Of a DNA stretch of 64,000 nucleotides, positions 11,176 to 21,810 are shown in pieces; the stretch's first letter is position 1; each line of letters opens with the position of its first letter. Made by a program: the position numbers and the translations under genes. The DNA is taken from positions 26,252 through 90,251 of the forward strand of contig JBAMJV010007191.1 of the NCBI GenBank assembly GCA_037951105.1. The letters are read 5' to 3'. The stretch comes from Echinarachnius parma. Taxonomy: Eukaryota > Echinodermata > Echinoidea > Clypeasteroida > Echinarachniidae. Below the pieces are notes generated by a model. That model was not told the origin of the DNA. It saw only the letters and a list, made by a program, of their open reading frames with translations, and did no database searches.

Positions 11176-12143
11176 TTATGTTAGTCGTTGGTCCTAAGCC
11201 TAGGGAAGGGGATGGGAGGTCGGGGAGCACGTGCCCCATGTCTCCTGGCTCAGCATTTCTTGGTTGGATTATGCAGATCCTCAGTGAGTTTTACCAATGC
11301 ACGTGAACATATTTTGGAGTGAGAACGTCTCCCAACATGCTGTGCCCATATTGTGCCCAGCGTTTAATGGGTTTTCAGAGTGCAAATTAGAAAGGTTTAA
11401 AAAATAAATACAAACCATGTCACCTTTTGTAGATTGCATTAACATAAATAATTGTTTTTTCTTCACAATGTCCATACATAACAAAAACCAATTCGGCCTA
11501 ATGCAACGTCGGCACCAATAACTAATGTTGTTTCAATAGTAACTCCATACAAATGTGCGAGATGCAGCAAGTTGTGAAATGAGTGCATAGACTAGGGTCG
11601 TCACGTTTTTTGCCAAGGAAATAAAGATGTCCACCTAAATGTGGGTTTACCGATTTTGTTATAATCCTTGAACTGCGTTTCGACGTAAGGTAAGATACAA
11701 AGGTATGCAAACGCAATCAGCGCTAATTATAAACCAGGCACCGTTCTAGAATAAACCATTGCTATAATTGATTTTAAATTGCAGTGCTTTTTCGGGGGGG
11801 GGGGGGATATACAGTTGGCGAGTGGGTTACAAGTTATCTTTCTTCGTTGTTAAGCTGTGAATATTGTAATAAAACAGCATTAATTGCTTGATATTTTTTT
11901 AATTGAATTAGCTTTCGAACTTACATTTGGTTGGCTGCATACACCTAAGGCATTTGCAGAAAAGGCAGTGTGGAGTTACATCAGGTTACATGGCTGAAAT
12001 AATTTACAAATAATGGAGAACACATCGGGTTGCTTTAAAGTTCGGCGTCCAATATGATGCTATAATCTGATCATTTGCATTACATGAAAACTAGTATGGT
12101 AACATAAGTTCCGACGCTCACTATTTTACAGAAGGTAAATTAA
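11176..12143. other. Gene-free stretch
   Basis: Short unsupported ORFs only; one poly-G run at about 11798-11808. No domain, repeat array or splice-flanked coding block recognised. Confidence 0.5.
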
Positions 12144-12570
12144 ATGGGACCACCAGGCAAAAGACAACACATTATTATATGTTTTGGTACCGTTTTGTGA
12201 TATCAAATAGATACCCAACATTTTGCAAAGGGTTGTGTAATTCATAAACAAATCAATTAATTTCCACCACTTACGGAACCACGGCTATCTCGTGGTTCCA
12301 CACGGGACAGGCATTTGCGAGTGCGCCAATGCAAATCACGCGTACGTCAATAGAATCCCGGATGATTCGTTCGCTCTGTACAGAGCGCCGCTGGCTTTGC
12401 TCGCATAATAGTCTGCGCATTCAGACCGCATGACCGCATGGCTGAGAATGGTGATGCGTTTTCCAATTATGTATTTTTTTCTGAAAACATATTTTTGTGA
12501 ACTTATTGAAGGAATGGAATACTAAAGATGTTACCTTTCTATAAAAAGATTATTATTTTTGGGTGGTACC
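12144..12570 (-). mobile_element. TTAA-associated MITE (GGGACCACC family), copy 1
   Basis: This is the reverse-orientation relative of 42703-43121. Shared blocks include GACAACACATTAT, CCACTTACGGAACCAC, CATTTGCGAGTGCGCCAATG, GAGAATGGTGATGCGTTTTC and ATACTAAAGATGTTACCTTT. The left flank is TTAA (12140-12143); the right end is mutated (GGTGGTACCC). An internal hairpin GGAACCACG/CGTGGTTCC lies at about 12277-12300. No ORF with homology. Confidence 0.75.
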
Positions 12571-13194
12571 CAAATCATGATTATTTATTAAAAATTGACT
12601 ATGTAAGCTAGTAGAACGGTAATGTAATGGTCGTGTGTTGGTGTAATGTCTTATGTCTGTATCTTGTTTGTATTAAGTATGGAAAATAAAACATGCTCCG
12701 TGTAATCTCATTGTCATTATGATATTATGATTGTCAATGATATTACATATAAATCATAACTTATTTTTACACATTCATTACATTTCACACTGAATGACAC
12801 ACGTCGGTTGCACACCAATATAATATTGGGCATTACTTCAATAAATCAAAAGACAGGGAAAATGAGTTTACGTTGATTGAAAAGGGGATTGCGATGCACA
12901 ATGACATTTGGGTGTAATGACCTGTTTGTACTCTGTCCCAAATAGTTGTCAAGGGAGAATGGGGGATTTCGGAACAAAGTATATGGGGCCTAGGAGTAGA
13001 CTTATTGTCATTTGGGGGTCTTTTGATATAATACAATGAAATAACCATAATAAAATCCGTCACGGATGTAAACCTCATTGACTATAAACCCAGGCACCGC
13101 TCTAGAATATGTTTCGTTAACATTTTTCAAAATAGCATTGCTCCCATAAGTTTACTGCATCTGGTTACTTTTTGTAACATGGTAATTGCGTTAT
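12571..13194. other. Gene-free stretch
   Basis: AT-rich sequence with no recognised gene or repeat unit. Confidence 0.5.
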
Positions 13195-13736
13195 AGGAGT
13201 AGTTTAGTTTTGGTAAGACTGAACTTTTGTAGCCAAAACTTGCACAGTAACATTATAAACTAATAGTTATAACTCCACCATGATCGAAGGGTATACAAAA
13301 TTACAAACGACTAAAGTAAAAAGCCTGTTATCATTCACAAAGAGCCATTAAAACACAAGAGGGCGCATTTTAAAAAGGCATTTATTTCAACCATTTTTCA
13401 TACAAAATTATGCATGTGATGTTTGATTGATAATTATAATGATTAAATAGCGAGATCATCAACAACTATTTAAAAAACGCTTTTGAAAATTTGTGAAAAA
13501 GTGCAAGCATTTTTTTATTTTTTTTCTAAAAATCATCTAATTATTTGGGCCCCAAATAATTATAAAATCAGATATATTTATTGATATTTCAGCCGTTTCT
13601 GGGTCGATGTTGACCACATAAAGTTTATTCTGCCATTAAAATTGCATGTTCTCTCAAATTCGACACTCAGGTTTTCATTACCTCACAACACAATTGTGAT
13701 GTGCAGCGCCCTCTCTACCAAAACTAATCTACCCCT
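13195..13736 (+). mobile_element. TTAA-flanked ~530-bp MITE (AGGGGTAGTTTAG family), copy 1
   Basis: Ends are GTAGTTTAGTTTTGGTAAG and the reverse-complement-like ACCAAAACTAATCTACCCCT followed by TTAA. Subterminal GAGGGCGC and GCGCCCTCTC also form an inverted pair. The body is almost the same as 19931-20462 and 26195-26730. The left TTAA has mutated to TTAT. No transposase, so non-autonomous. TTAA target plus AGGG termini would fit the Kolobok group; that is inference. Confidence 0.85.
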
Positions 13737-13740
13737 TTAA

Positions 13741-14394
13741 GGTCAGCTTTCTCTTTGCAAATATGTCAATATTGCGAGTGAAAATGCAATTTTTTTATTC
13801 TGTTTGTGGCGCAAACAGAGCCACCATTGGTGAATGAAACTAAAATAATAGTTGATGAGATAATGTATTACGCCATCGCTACGTTTAGGTATACCGACTC
13901 AAAAGCTGGACTTCGCGAAGGTAGCTTTAATTTAATCCACGACCCTCATTTGTAACGTTATTTGTTTGTTCGTTGGAGCACCACAAGTTTTCCCTTTTAA
14001 GGAAAGGAATTAAACTTGTTTATGTATTACAAATGACACGTATGATAACAATTATATAACTAATTTCAGTTCAAATAATCTTTGCTTCTGTAAAACTTAA
14101 TTTGACATACAATGTTAACTGGGCAGTTTTGATATGTACATTAGTTTTATTCTGCCATGCTAGTATAGTACAACACAATCATACGGCTTGTTACCATCTC
14201 TGTAATCAAGCAATGTTATTGTATATATATTTTATACCCCCTCTACTTTTTATCGGCACTTATAAACATCTTTTTTAAGAGCTACATTTTGCTAGATTAT
14301 TATTTGTATTATCTTTATCATTATTCTTGTTATTGTAGTTAATGTTGCATTATTTATACACTGTCAAAACTGGCTGGAAATAGATATATAATAT
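13741..14394. other. Gene-free stretch
   Basis: AT-rich; no gene, tRNA or clear repeat recognised. Confidence 0.45.
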
Positions 14395-14660
14395 AAATAA
14401 AAACGAGCAGAGAAGATGAAGTTTCCCAGATATTCAAATCCAACTGCTTCGGACTGATAGATCGGCGCTCTTGTATTATAAGTGCGAGGGATTACTGAAG
14501 TGATGCAGTTTTTGGTAAACAATATTGCAAACATCGGGAAACTGACCACAAGTAGCTAATGTAAATGAAAATTAGCAAAGCAAATAAGATTTAATCTGAA
14601 TTTGACCTCCACAAAGCTAGACCGGTGATGTTAACAAATGAGCTAGAACGTTTTTATAAA
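14395..14660 (-). mobile_element. Two degenerate tRNA-Ala-like SINE scraps
   Basis: On the minus strand, 14410-14500 matches the 11037-11175 element through AAGAGCGCCGAT, TTGGATTTGAAT and CTGGGAAAC. The 14595-14655 block matches its A-box part (CTAGCTCATTTG, CACCGGTCTAGC). Both have lost promoter-box quality. Confidence 0.45.
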
Positions 14661-15780
14661 AAACAATCGTCCCTGAAACCCTCTACATTGCTAGATGGCC
14701 AAAAACTATTATAAACCTTACACAAGCCCGACGGATCGAAAGCACACAACAACATATTTTTACAATCCACAAAACTTTCATAGAAATATTGCGGTTATCA
14801 CAAGCTTCGTTCATATGTAAGTTGTTCGTCTCTAAAACACTTATCGTTGCTCGCGAACTCTAGCGGTTATCAGATACGTCTTATCCGTTTAATGAATTTG
14901 TCTGTCGTTATATTATAAAGATATTCATGATTGAAACATTCGGATCTGAAACTGCGTACAACGTTTGCGTAATATCACTTTGCACTGTTGCTTATTATTC
15001 GGCCATATGACATTTATTTACCGTTGCATTTTCATAGTGGTCATACAAACAATAGAAATGCACACATTGTAAGCTTTTAGTAACTGTTTGTGTTGCTTAT
15101 GTTGTCATATTATGTCAACATAGTTATTTAAAACCTGTAAGGTTATCTTAATAAACCTAACACATAACGAAGCCTCGCTTCGAAAACTCATCATAATTTC
15201 ATCACAAATACTTGTGTTAAGTTGTCGTCATTACCTGTTTTTTATAGTTGGGTACATCATGTTAAATATAGGAGTTTACAATGACGTCATGATTGCCTGA
15301 AACACAACTTGACCCGAAAAAGGCCCCGGCCATAAAAACGTCCCTACTCATCAGTAATTACTTAACGCTAACAAGTGACGAGACTTGTTTTCATTGCATG
15401 TGAAAATGAACATGGGAAACTGTCATGATTTATTAAACAAACAAATGGCAATATACGTGTTCGTAAAAGGAGATAAAACAATGGTTTATGTTGGTCTTAT
15501 TTTAAGTTATATATATATTTGATGTGGGGCTTAAAATAGCAACACAAACAAAAATAAAGAACGTAAACAAATTACATGAGGCAATGTGTTTTTATCTAGT
15601 CTGGGCTTTGGTGGTTTTGTTACATATATGCGGCACGCAAGAACATTAAAGCAAGCGGATTATTATAAATATGAAGAGCTTAATTTTTTAAAAACGTCTT
15701 AATTCAATATTTGTATTTTCGAGAAAATGTAGGTTTTGTATTAAATCTATTTCGCTTCTTCTGAACAGCAATAGGAGTAT
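14661..15780. other. Gene-free stretch
   Basis: AT-rich sequence with TATATA runs near 15512. No supported coding block or repeat. Confidence 0.45.
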
Positions 15781-15785
15781 CATCA

Positions 15786-16092
15786 TATCGTGGACGTGGT
15801 GTGGCAAGATAGGTAGAGTGCGCACTTCCTGATCTTGAGATCCCGAGTTCGAACCCTGACCACTCCGTTTGTCCTTCAGCAAGACAATTAATCCACATTG
15901 CTGCTCTTTACCCAGGAGTATACATGGTATTTGGTCGGGTGTTAATTAGCCTTCATCGCCTGTTGGCCAGCTTGAGCTAGTATGCTCCCCTGTGACTTGG
16001 GATGGTGCACAATATAATTGTGTGGGTTTGAACTGTACCATGATGACCAAGGGTAATAATGCGCCTATAAATAGGGCATCTATTTGTTGTTT
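15786..16092 (+). mobile_element. tRNA-derived SINE
   Basis: The tRNA-like head has an A-box-like TGGCAAGATAGGTAGAGTGC and a B-box GAGTTCGAACCC near 15846. The body reads GTCCTTCAGCAAGACAATTA, CTTTACCCAGGAGTATA, then a tail ending GCGCCTATAAATAGGGC. This layout (head, CAAGACA...ACCCAGG body, GCGC-TATAAAT tail) is common in marine invertebrate SINEs. Two more copies lie on the minus strand at 35120-35470 and 43735-44085. Confidence 0.75.
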
Positions 16093-17338
16093 CTGAACTG
16101 ATTTTGAATAGATGAAGTTATACAATCATGTTTTCAAAAAGGTATGTTTTGTTTTACTTTGACGTATTACAATAAATGTATTTCCTGCAGTGTCCTCTAT
16201 ACTAAAACTTAACTATTCCTTACAAAGATACCAACATAACGATTTATTACACGAGTTGCACACTATAAGGCAATGAATAAAGATGCAGTTTGCGAAAAGT
16301 ATAAACCATTGCAAATAATTCCATTAATTTGTTGCGATAATTGGATAATCAATGTATGCTATGGTTACCTAAATTGGCCCATTTCATAGCAAAACATTTA
16401 GAAAAAACATATAAGGATAAACACATATTAAAAACCTGTACTTTAGTAGGGATGCAGGTTCCAATATTACATACGGCAACTATCAGCTGAGTGAGCGATA
16501 ACGGCAGCTATTGGGTGAGCTGAGCTAGCTATGTGCAGGCGGTTCGGGCAGCGAACTAGTCCGAGTCCGGCAGATGTGCAAATGTATTACATAATCAATC
16601 ACAAACTAGTTTCTCATTCAAAATATCTGTACTTACTAACGAATCAATTCAAATGAATCAACAATCATTCAATAAAAAACAACAACATATAAATGCACAC
16701 AATAATTACAAGACGAAAGTAGGTAGTTGACTTTAGTTTTAAAATTACACGTAGTTTATTAAGAAAGCCCTCATATCTGTTTCTTCAAAACCCAGCATCA
16801 ATCACTTAGAAACATACCAAGATTAAGTTTTCACTTCTTTCTCAGCACCTCATTGTTGTATAAGCAAAAATTCCCCAAACCTTCAAGATGTGGACATGTA
16901 ATATGACAAACTATTTTGCCAGATAGGGTGAACTGAAGGTATTCTATTACATACAAGTGACATTCAGATACACATTATCATATCAAATATATCAGATATT
17001 AAGGTTTCAAAGATACTATAATCAGTACCTGAGTACCAACACATCTTCAATGAAACTAAATAATACATTTTGAGATCAACAGTAATTGACACATTTAAAA
17101 ATGTTGAAAGGTATTATCATCCTTTGCTTCCTCATTCTTTAGTTTGTTCAGAAGATACAATTGTATTGATTGATTGGAGCTTTATTACTTGCAAAAATGT
17201 TTTTTCCCAAGAATTTTAAGTTCCATCACTTCCTTGCCCGTGAAGAGATTTATACTGAATTTGTATTTATTTGTTATGTTGTACATCTAATGATCTAAAA
17301 CCACTACTCTTTATCAATCTGTAACGAACCCCTCCCTA
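16093..17338. other. Gene-free stretch
   Basis: No recognised gene. A GC-richer block at 16440-16580 shows GAGCTGAGCTAGCT and GTCCGAGTCCGG, related to the GAGTCC repeats at 17.6 kb. Confidence 0.45.
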
Positions 17339-17340
17339 AG

Positions 17341-17364
17341 CACACACACACACACACACACACA
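17341..17364 (+). repeat. (CA)n microsatellite
   Basis: About twelve uninterrupted CA units, continuing as an imperfect run to about 17372. Confidence 0.95.
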
Positions 17365-17538
17365 TACACACATCTATAATACACATTACATGCACACTTG
17401 ACATACAAAAGTAGAAGCACGGAAGACAGTCCAGGGCACGCACTGGACTACTGTGTGAAATTTTGATGACATTTCGGCAGGTGGAAACTGAGATATCCGT
17501 TTGGATACGAAACTGCATTAGCGCCCACATTCCCCGGT

Positions 17539-17655
17539 CTCGTGCCGGACTCGTCGCCGAGTCATCGAGTCACGGGCCCCGAGTCCGAGTCCGAAACCGA
17601 GTCCGGCACAAACGGACTCGAGTCCGGTCTCGAGTCAGAGACCGGACTCGAGTCA
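17539..17655. repeat. Simple repeat of GAGTCCG / CGGACTC words
   Basis: A GC-rich cluster in which GAGTCCG, GGACTCG and GAGTCAC alternate in both orientations, giving a locally self-complementary block. The surrounding sequence is AT-rich, so this block stands out. No gene assigned. Confidence 0.7.
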
Positions 17656-17930
17656 CATATCACTGGACATTGCATGGCCAAGTGATGAGCGAAAATGCGA
17701 AGTGATATTCATTTACTTACTACACTCACTTTGTACATGGTTTCAAAATTCCACCGGAGTTTTTCTTATCTGAATACCACTTCGATGGTACATATCTTTG
17801 TAATGAAAAGGAAATTTTAAAAACCGAAACATGTCCCATGATTTAATTTTAATATAAATACAACAAGGTATGAGGGAACCGTTATAATTAAAATGTTTAG
17901 GATGTGGACAATGTTACTATGTCCATTTAA

Positions 17931-18322
17931 AGGAATAGTTGGGTTTTGCTAAAGAGAGTGAAGTTTTTCGTAAAACTGTATTTTAGTAACTAAAACATGC
18001 ACCATTACATTACAAACTACTAGTTATAACTCCACCATATCCGAAAAGAATGGAACCTTATAAATGACTAAGGAAAAAGCCTGTTATCATTTAAAAAGCC
18101 GTTAACGTGCAAGAGGGCGCTCTCCAGAAATGTATTGGTTTTATCCATTTAAAATAGAGTATTGTGCATGGATATTTCTCCCATTTCTGAACCGATTTTC
18201 ATCAAATAAAGTTTATTATGTCATCAAAATTGTATGCTGTTTTAAATTTGACACTCAGTTTTGTATTTCTGATAACAGATTATATTGTGTAGCGCCTTCC
18301 ATACCAACCCTCACTTATCCCT
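17931..18322 (+). mobile_element. TTAA-flanked MITE, diverged shorter copy
   Basis: TTAA at 17927-17930 and 18323-18326. Shares TTATAACTCCACCAT, AAAGCCTGTTATCATT, AGAGGGCGCT and AAATTTGACACTCAGTTTT with the family. It is about 140 bases shorter than full copies through internal loss. Confidence 0.8.
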
Positions 18323-18399
18323 TTAAGGTAGGACAAGTAGGATCATTTAAAGAGGTAGTACTGTTCCCTGTTTCTGATTTTAAGTAAAGAAAACGTGGA

Positions 18400-19215
18400 C
18401 CTTATCATTACGATTAATACCAGAGCGGAAGGAAACCTGACAAACTGGTTTAAGGCTATTAGAACACTGGTCTCATTCCAAAATCAGCTGTAAAAACACA
18501 ACTCGTTGACCTCTAAAACATATTTTGTTGGTATAGGTTTAAGATATTTATTATACAAACAATAGTAAATGTTTTATTTTGTTAACCTAATGATTAAGTA
18601 TAGAGAACATCAACAATCGGATATATTTAGTCGTCTTCCAGCTGTTTCTTAGCAAATTATAAAGCTCGTTTGAATATCATTACATTTGGTTTGTCATTAC
18701 CTCACAAATATTTCTTGAAGGGCTCTCTAAACCAAAACTGTGACCTTACACCACAAAACGACCGTTATGTCACTGTAGTAGTTTATCTTTTATAGCTAAA
18801 ATAGTCAAATGTTTTTCAAAATATGAGATTTCGGATTTTGGTACTTCCTGAATAAGCATATTTATATATTATAATTTGTAATCAAACGTTAACAAACAAT
18901 TTCGAATGTTTCCTCTTTTCACGATGTATACAAGTTATAAAGGAGGTTTTTAAATAATTGTTGATAATCTCTCTATCCAATCCATATTTTAACAAAATCA
19001 CATGCACAATGCCCTATTTTCAATGGTTGAAACCAATTAATTTTTAGAGAGCGCCCTATTGTATTTAAAAGGCTCCTTTTTAATGATAACAAGCTTTTCA
19101 CTTAGTCATTTGGATGTTGCATTCCTTTCGGGCATGGTGGAGATATTACTATTATTTTGTAATGTTAGTGTGCAGGTTTTGGTTACTAAAGCTCAGCCTT
19201 ACTAAACCTGTACTA
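18400..19215. mobile_element. Mosaic of broken MITE copies
   Basis: 18400-18739 resembles the right half of the ~530-bp TTAA family (ends GGGCTCTCTAAACCAAAACT). 18740-18865 is the left end of the TGTGACC element seen complete at 39527-39961 (TGACCTTACACCACAAAACG). 18935-19215 is a minus-orientation TTAA-family fragment (GAGCGCCCTAT, GGCATGGTGGAGAT, TGCAGGTTTTGGTTACT). No gene. Confidence 0.6.
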
Positions 19216-19926
19216 GCATTCAAAACAAAACATTTGTAATTTCAATATTCTAACATGCGTGTTCCATATAACGGCTTACACGACTGGCAATAGATTATCT
19301 TACACCTCTACAATAAAGGTTTTTTTTTCAGTTAATGTAATTATTTCGTCATATATTTGAAAGCATATATTATCATAATAAATGTATACATTACAATATA
19401 TATTAGATAAGTTTCAAGTATGAAACATGCACCTACCATCAACTTACACACCCATACTCACTCACAAACTAAGGGAAGATCAGTTGACAAAATCGAACTT
19501 ACAATAAGTTACCCTACAAATGTTGAGTCCACGTACAACTACGGGATAGCAAACGCGAACAGTTTATTAGGCTTAATCATGTTATCACTGATGATCTTAA
19601 GGACAAATTATGGTTGATAAAATGAGTTCGAATCGTTATTAGTTAGTTTGTTTTAGTATTCAATAACGGAGAACGATCATATTAGTTTAAAATAACTATG
19701 TGTCCGTGTGCATTAGTTTCCATGCGTCCTCACCACAGCTGCAATGAGTGTTCTGTCATCTATGTAAGCGTTTATTTTGTTTTGCCCGCTTGTCTAGAAG
19801 AGGATACAATAATTCCTGTTCCTTTTAGTTTGTGTCTATTTTTCCTAAAGACATGCTTGGTTATATCAGTTTCAACACTTATTTACGTTTATGTAGTAAT
19901 CATGTTTTTTTTGTATAACATTGCAT
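19216..19926. other. Gene-free stretch
   Basis: No gene or repeat recognised. Possible downstream intron of the minus-strand gene starting at 20685, but I could not identify an exon. Confidence 0.4.
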
Positions 19927-19930
19927 TTAA

Positions 19931-20462
19931 AGGGGTAGTTTAGTTTTGGTAAGGCTGAACTTAAGTAGCCAAAACCTGCACAGTAACATTATAAACTAAT
20001 AGTTATAACTCCACCATGCTCGAAAGGTATACAAAATTACAAACGACTAAGTAAAAAGCCTGTTATCATTCAAAAAGAGCCATTGAAACACAAGAGGGCG
20101 CTTTTTAAAAAGGCATTGGTTTCAACCATTTTTCATACAAAATTATGCATGTGATGTTTTATTGATATAATGATTAAATAGCGAGATCATCAACAACTAT
20201 TTAACAAACGCTTTTGAAAATTTTTGAAAAAGTGCAAGCATTTTTTTATTTTTTTCTAAAAATCATTATTTGGGCCCCAAATAATTATAAGATCAGATAT
20301 ATTTATTGATATTTCAGCCGTTTCTGGGTCGATTTTGACCAAATAAAGTTTATTTCTGCCATTAAAATTGCATGTTCTCTCATATTCGACACTCAGTTTT
20401 TCATTACCTCACAAAAAAATTGTGATGTGCAGCGCCCTCTCTACCAAAACTGAACTACCCCT
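19931..20462 (+). mobile_element. TTAA-flanked ~530-bp MITE, complete copy
   Basis: Perfect TTAA on both sides (19927-19930, 20463-20466). Terminal inverted repeats AGGGGTAGTTTAGTTTTGGT and ACCAAAACTGAACTACCCCT pair over about 20 bases with one mismatch. No ORF of note. It lies just downstream of the exon at 20601, probably within intron 1 of that gene. Confidence 0.9.
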
Positions 20463-20600
20463 TTAAAATGTGGGTACTATTTATAATAGAATTCAGTCGT
20501 ATGTATTTACCATGACAGATATTGTAACGCATTTATGGTAATCATAATCACTTGTATAATTATGAGTTCTTGTTTAGGAATAGTTATTCTGACTACTTAC

Positions 20601-20685
20601 CGTTCTGACACACTGCTAAGTAATGCAACCCCGAAGACAAGATGAAGAAAAGAGCGACCTTCATCAAAAGCCCTCCACCGGCCAT
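20601..20685 (-). CDS. First coding exon with signal peptide, unknown secreted or membrane protein
   Basis: On the minus strand a start codon at 20685-20683 in good context (GAGGATGG) begins 28 codons plus one base, then a strong donor (AACG|GTAAGTAG). The peptide starts MAGGGLLMK, has a hydrophobic core VALFFILSSGLHYLAV and continues CQN, a classical signal peptide with likely cleavage after the core. The exon ends in phase 1, the usual phase for extracellular modules such as EGF and sushi. The 5' leader reads through GTTGAAAAACAAACTTGTC. Later exons should lie below 20600 on the minus strand, but I recognised none, so the product is unknown. Its upstream border is about 280 bases from the start of duplication copy A, so the exon is not duplicated. 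Confidence 0.7.
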
Positions 20686-20860
20686 CCTCGACAAGTTTGT
20701 TTTTCAACAAGTTTCAACTTTATTGTCGCATTAATGATCAAATCAAACGAACGTATCTGAGCGCATAAAATCTTACAAGCAGATGAAGGCACTCGACGGG
20801 TGTCGAAATGCGAGTGAGCTAAACATATTGCGACTCTAGTTGTCATAAGCTGAACTTCAC

Positions 20861-20872
20861 ACGCATGCGCGG
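20861..20872. promoter_or_regulatory. Possible NRF1-type promoter motif
   Basis: The palindromic ACGCATGCGCGG resembles the NRF1 consensus (GCGCATGCGC) and sits about 180 bases upstream of the start codon at 20685, where a promoter would be expected. Motif match only; no transcript data. Confidence 0.35.
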
Positions 20873-21810
20873 CAAAACATAAAGGCGTCGCATATTGCAT
20901 ATTACCTGCTCAAACACATGTGTACACGCACAAACAAAATCCCATCAAACTGCGTGAGCTCTATCAATCTGTTCGGATGCCCACCTCAAACTGATCTAAG
21001 CAAACAACAACAAACACAAGATGTACGTTTCCAAAGTATGACTTCCTCATTATAGTCACGCCCCTTTCCCATTTAGTGCGGTGCTGGTAATGCTACGGAA
21101 TTTGTATTGTCGTGTCATTGCCGTTTTTTTTTGTTGCCAGCATGGTTTATAACGAGACAGGAAGAGATTTAAATTTAATTAGAAAGACTTGGCCTTGTAA
21201 ACAGTATTAATATTAAATCGTTGTAGTAACAAATTATGTATACACAGTCAACTGAGCGACAGCAGAACTGTCTTGAATCATGCTTAACGTCACACATACG
21301 GACAAGGAAAATATTTGGAAAATCTTGCGAACCAATATATTGACATTTATACTCGTTTATACTGGCAAATCGTTCGTATTCAAACAGCCAATAAAGGGAA
21401 CTTTTTTGTGAAATTGTTACCCTCCAAAAAGGGATTACCAATGACGAAAACTGATACGTTTTATTATTTAATTTATTTGATTTTCGCGGCTAAAGCAGTT
21501 AATATAGCTACCGTTCATTCGAATATCAGCAATAATCATAATAATCATAAAATATCATTTGTTTTTGTTTCATTATTATACAAAATTAATAAAGCGATGG
21601 GTGACAATTTCTACCAAACATAATATTTGTAATCTATAACATTTCATCAGCCTAGCAGAGCCAATTCGTTGGTATTTTTCATTAAACTCACGACATATCT
21701 TGTCACAATGTATGTTATGTAGTATTTGTTAATACTTATGGGACCACTAGTTTTTTTTCCGCCGATGACATTACATACATATTGACATATTACAGTTTTG
21801 CACTTAACTT

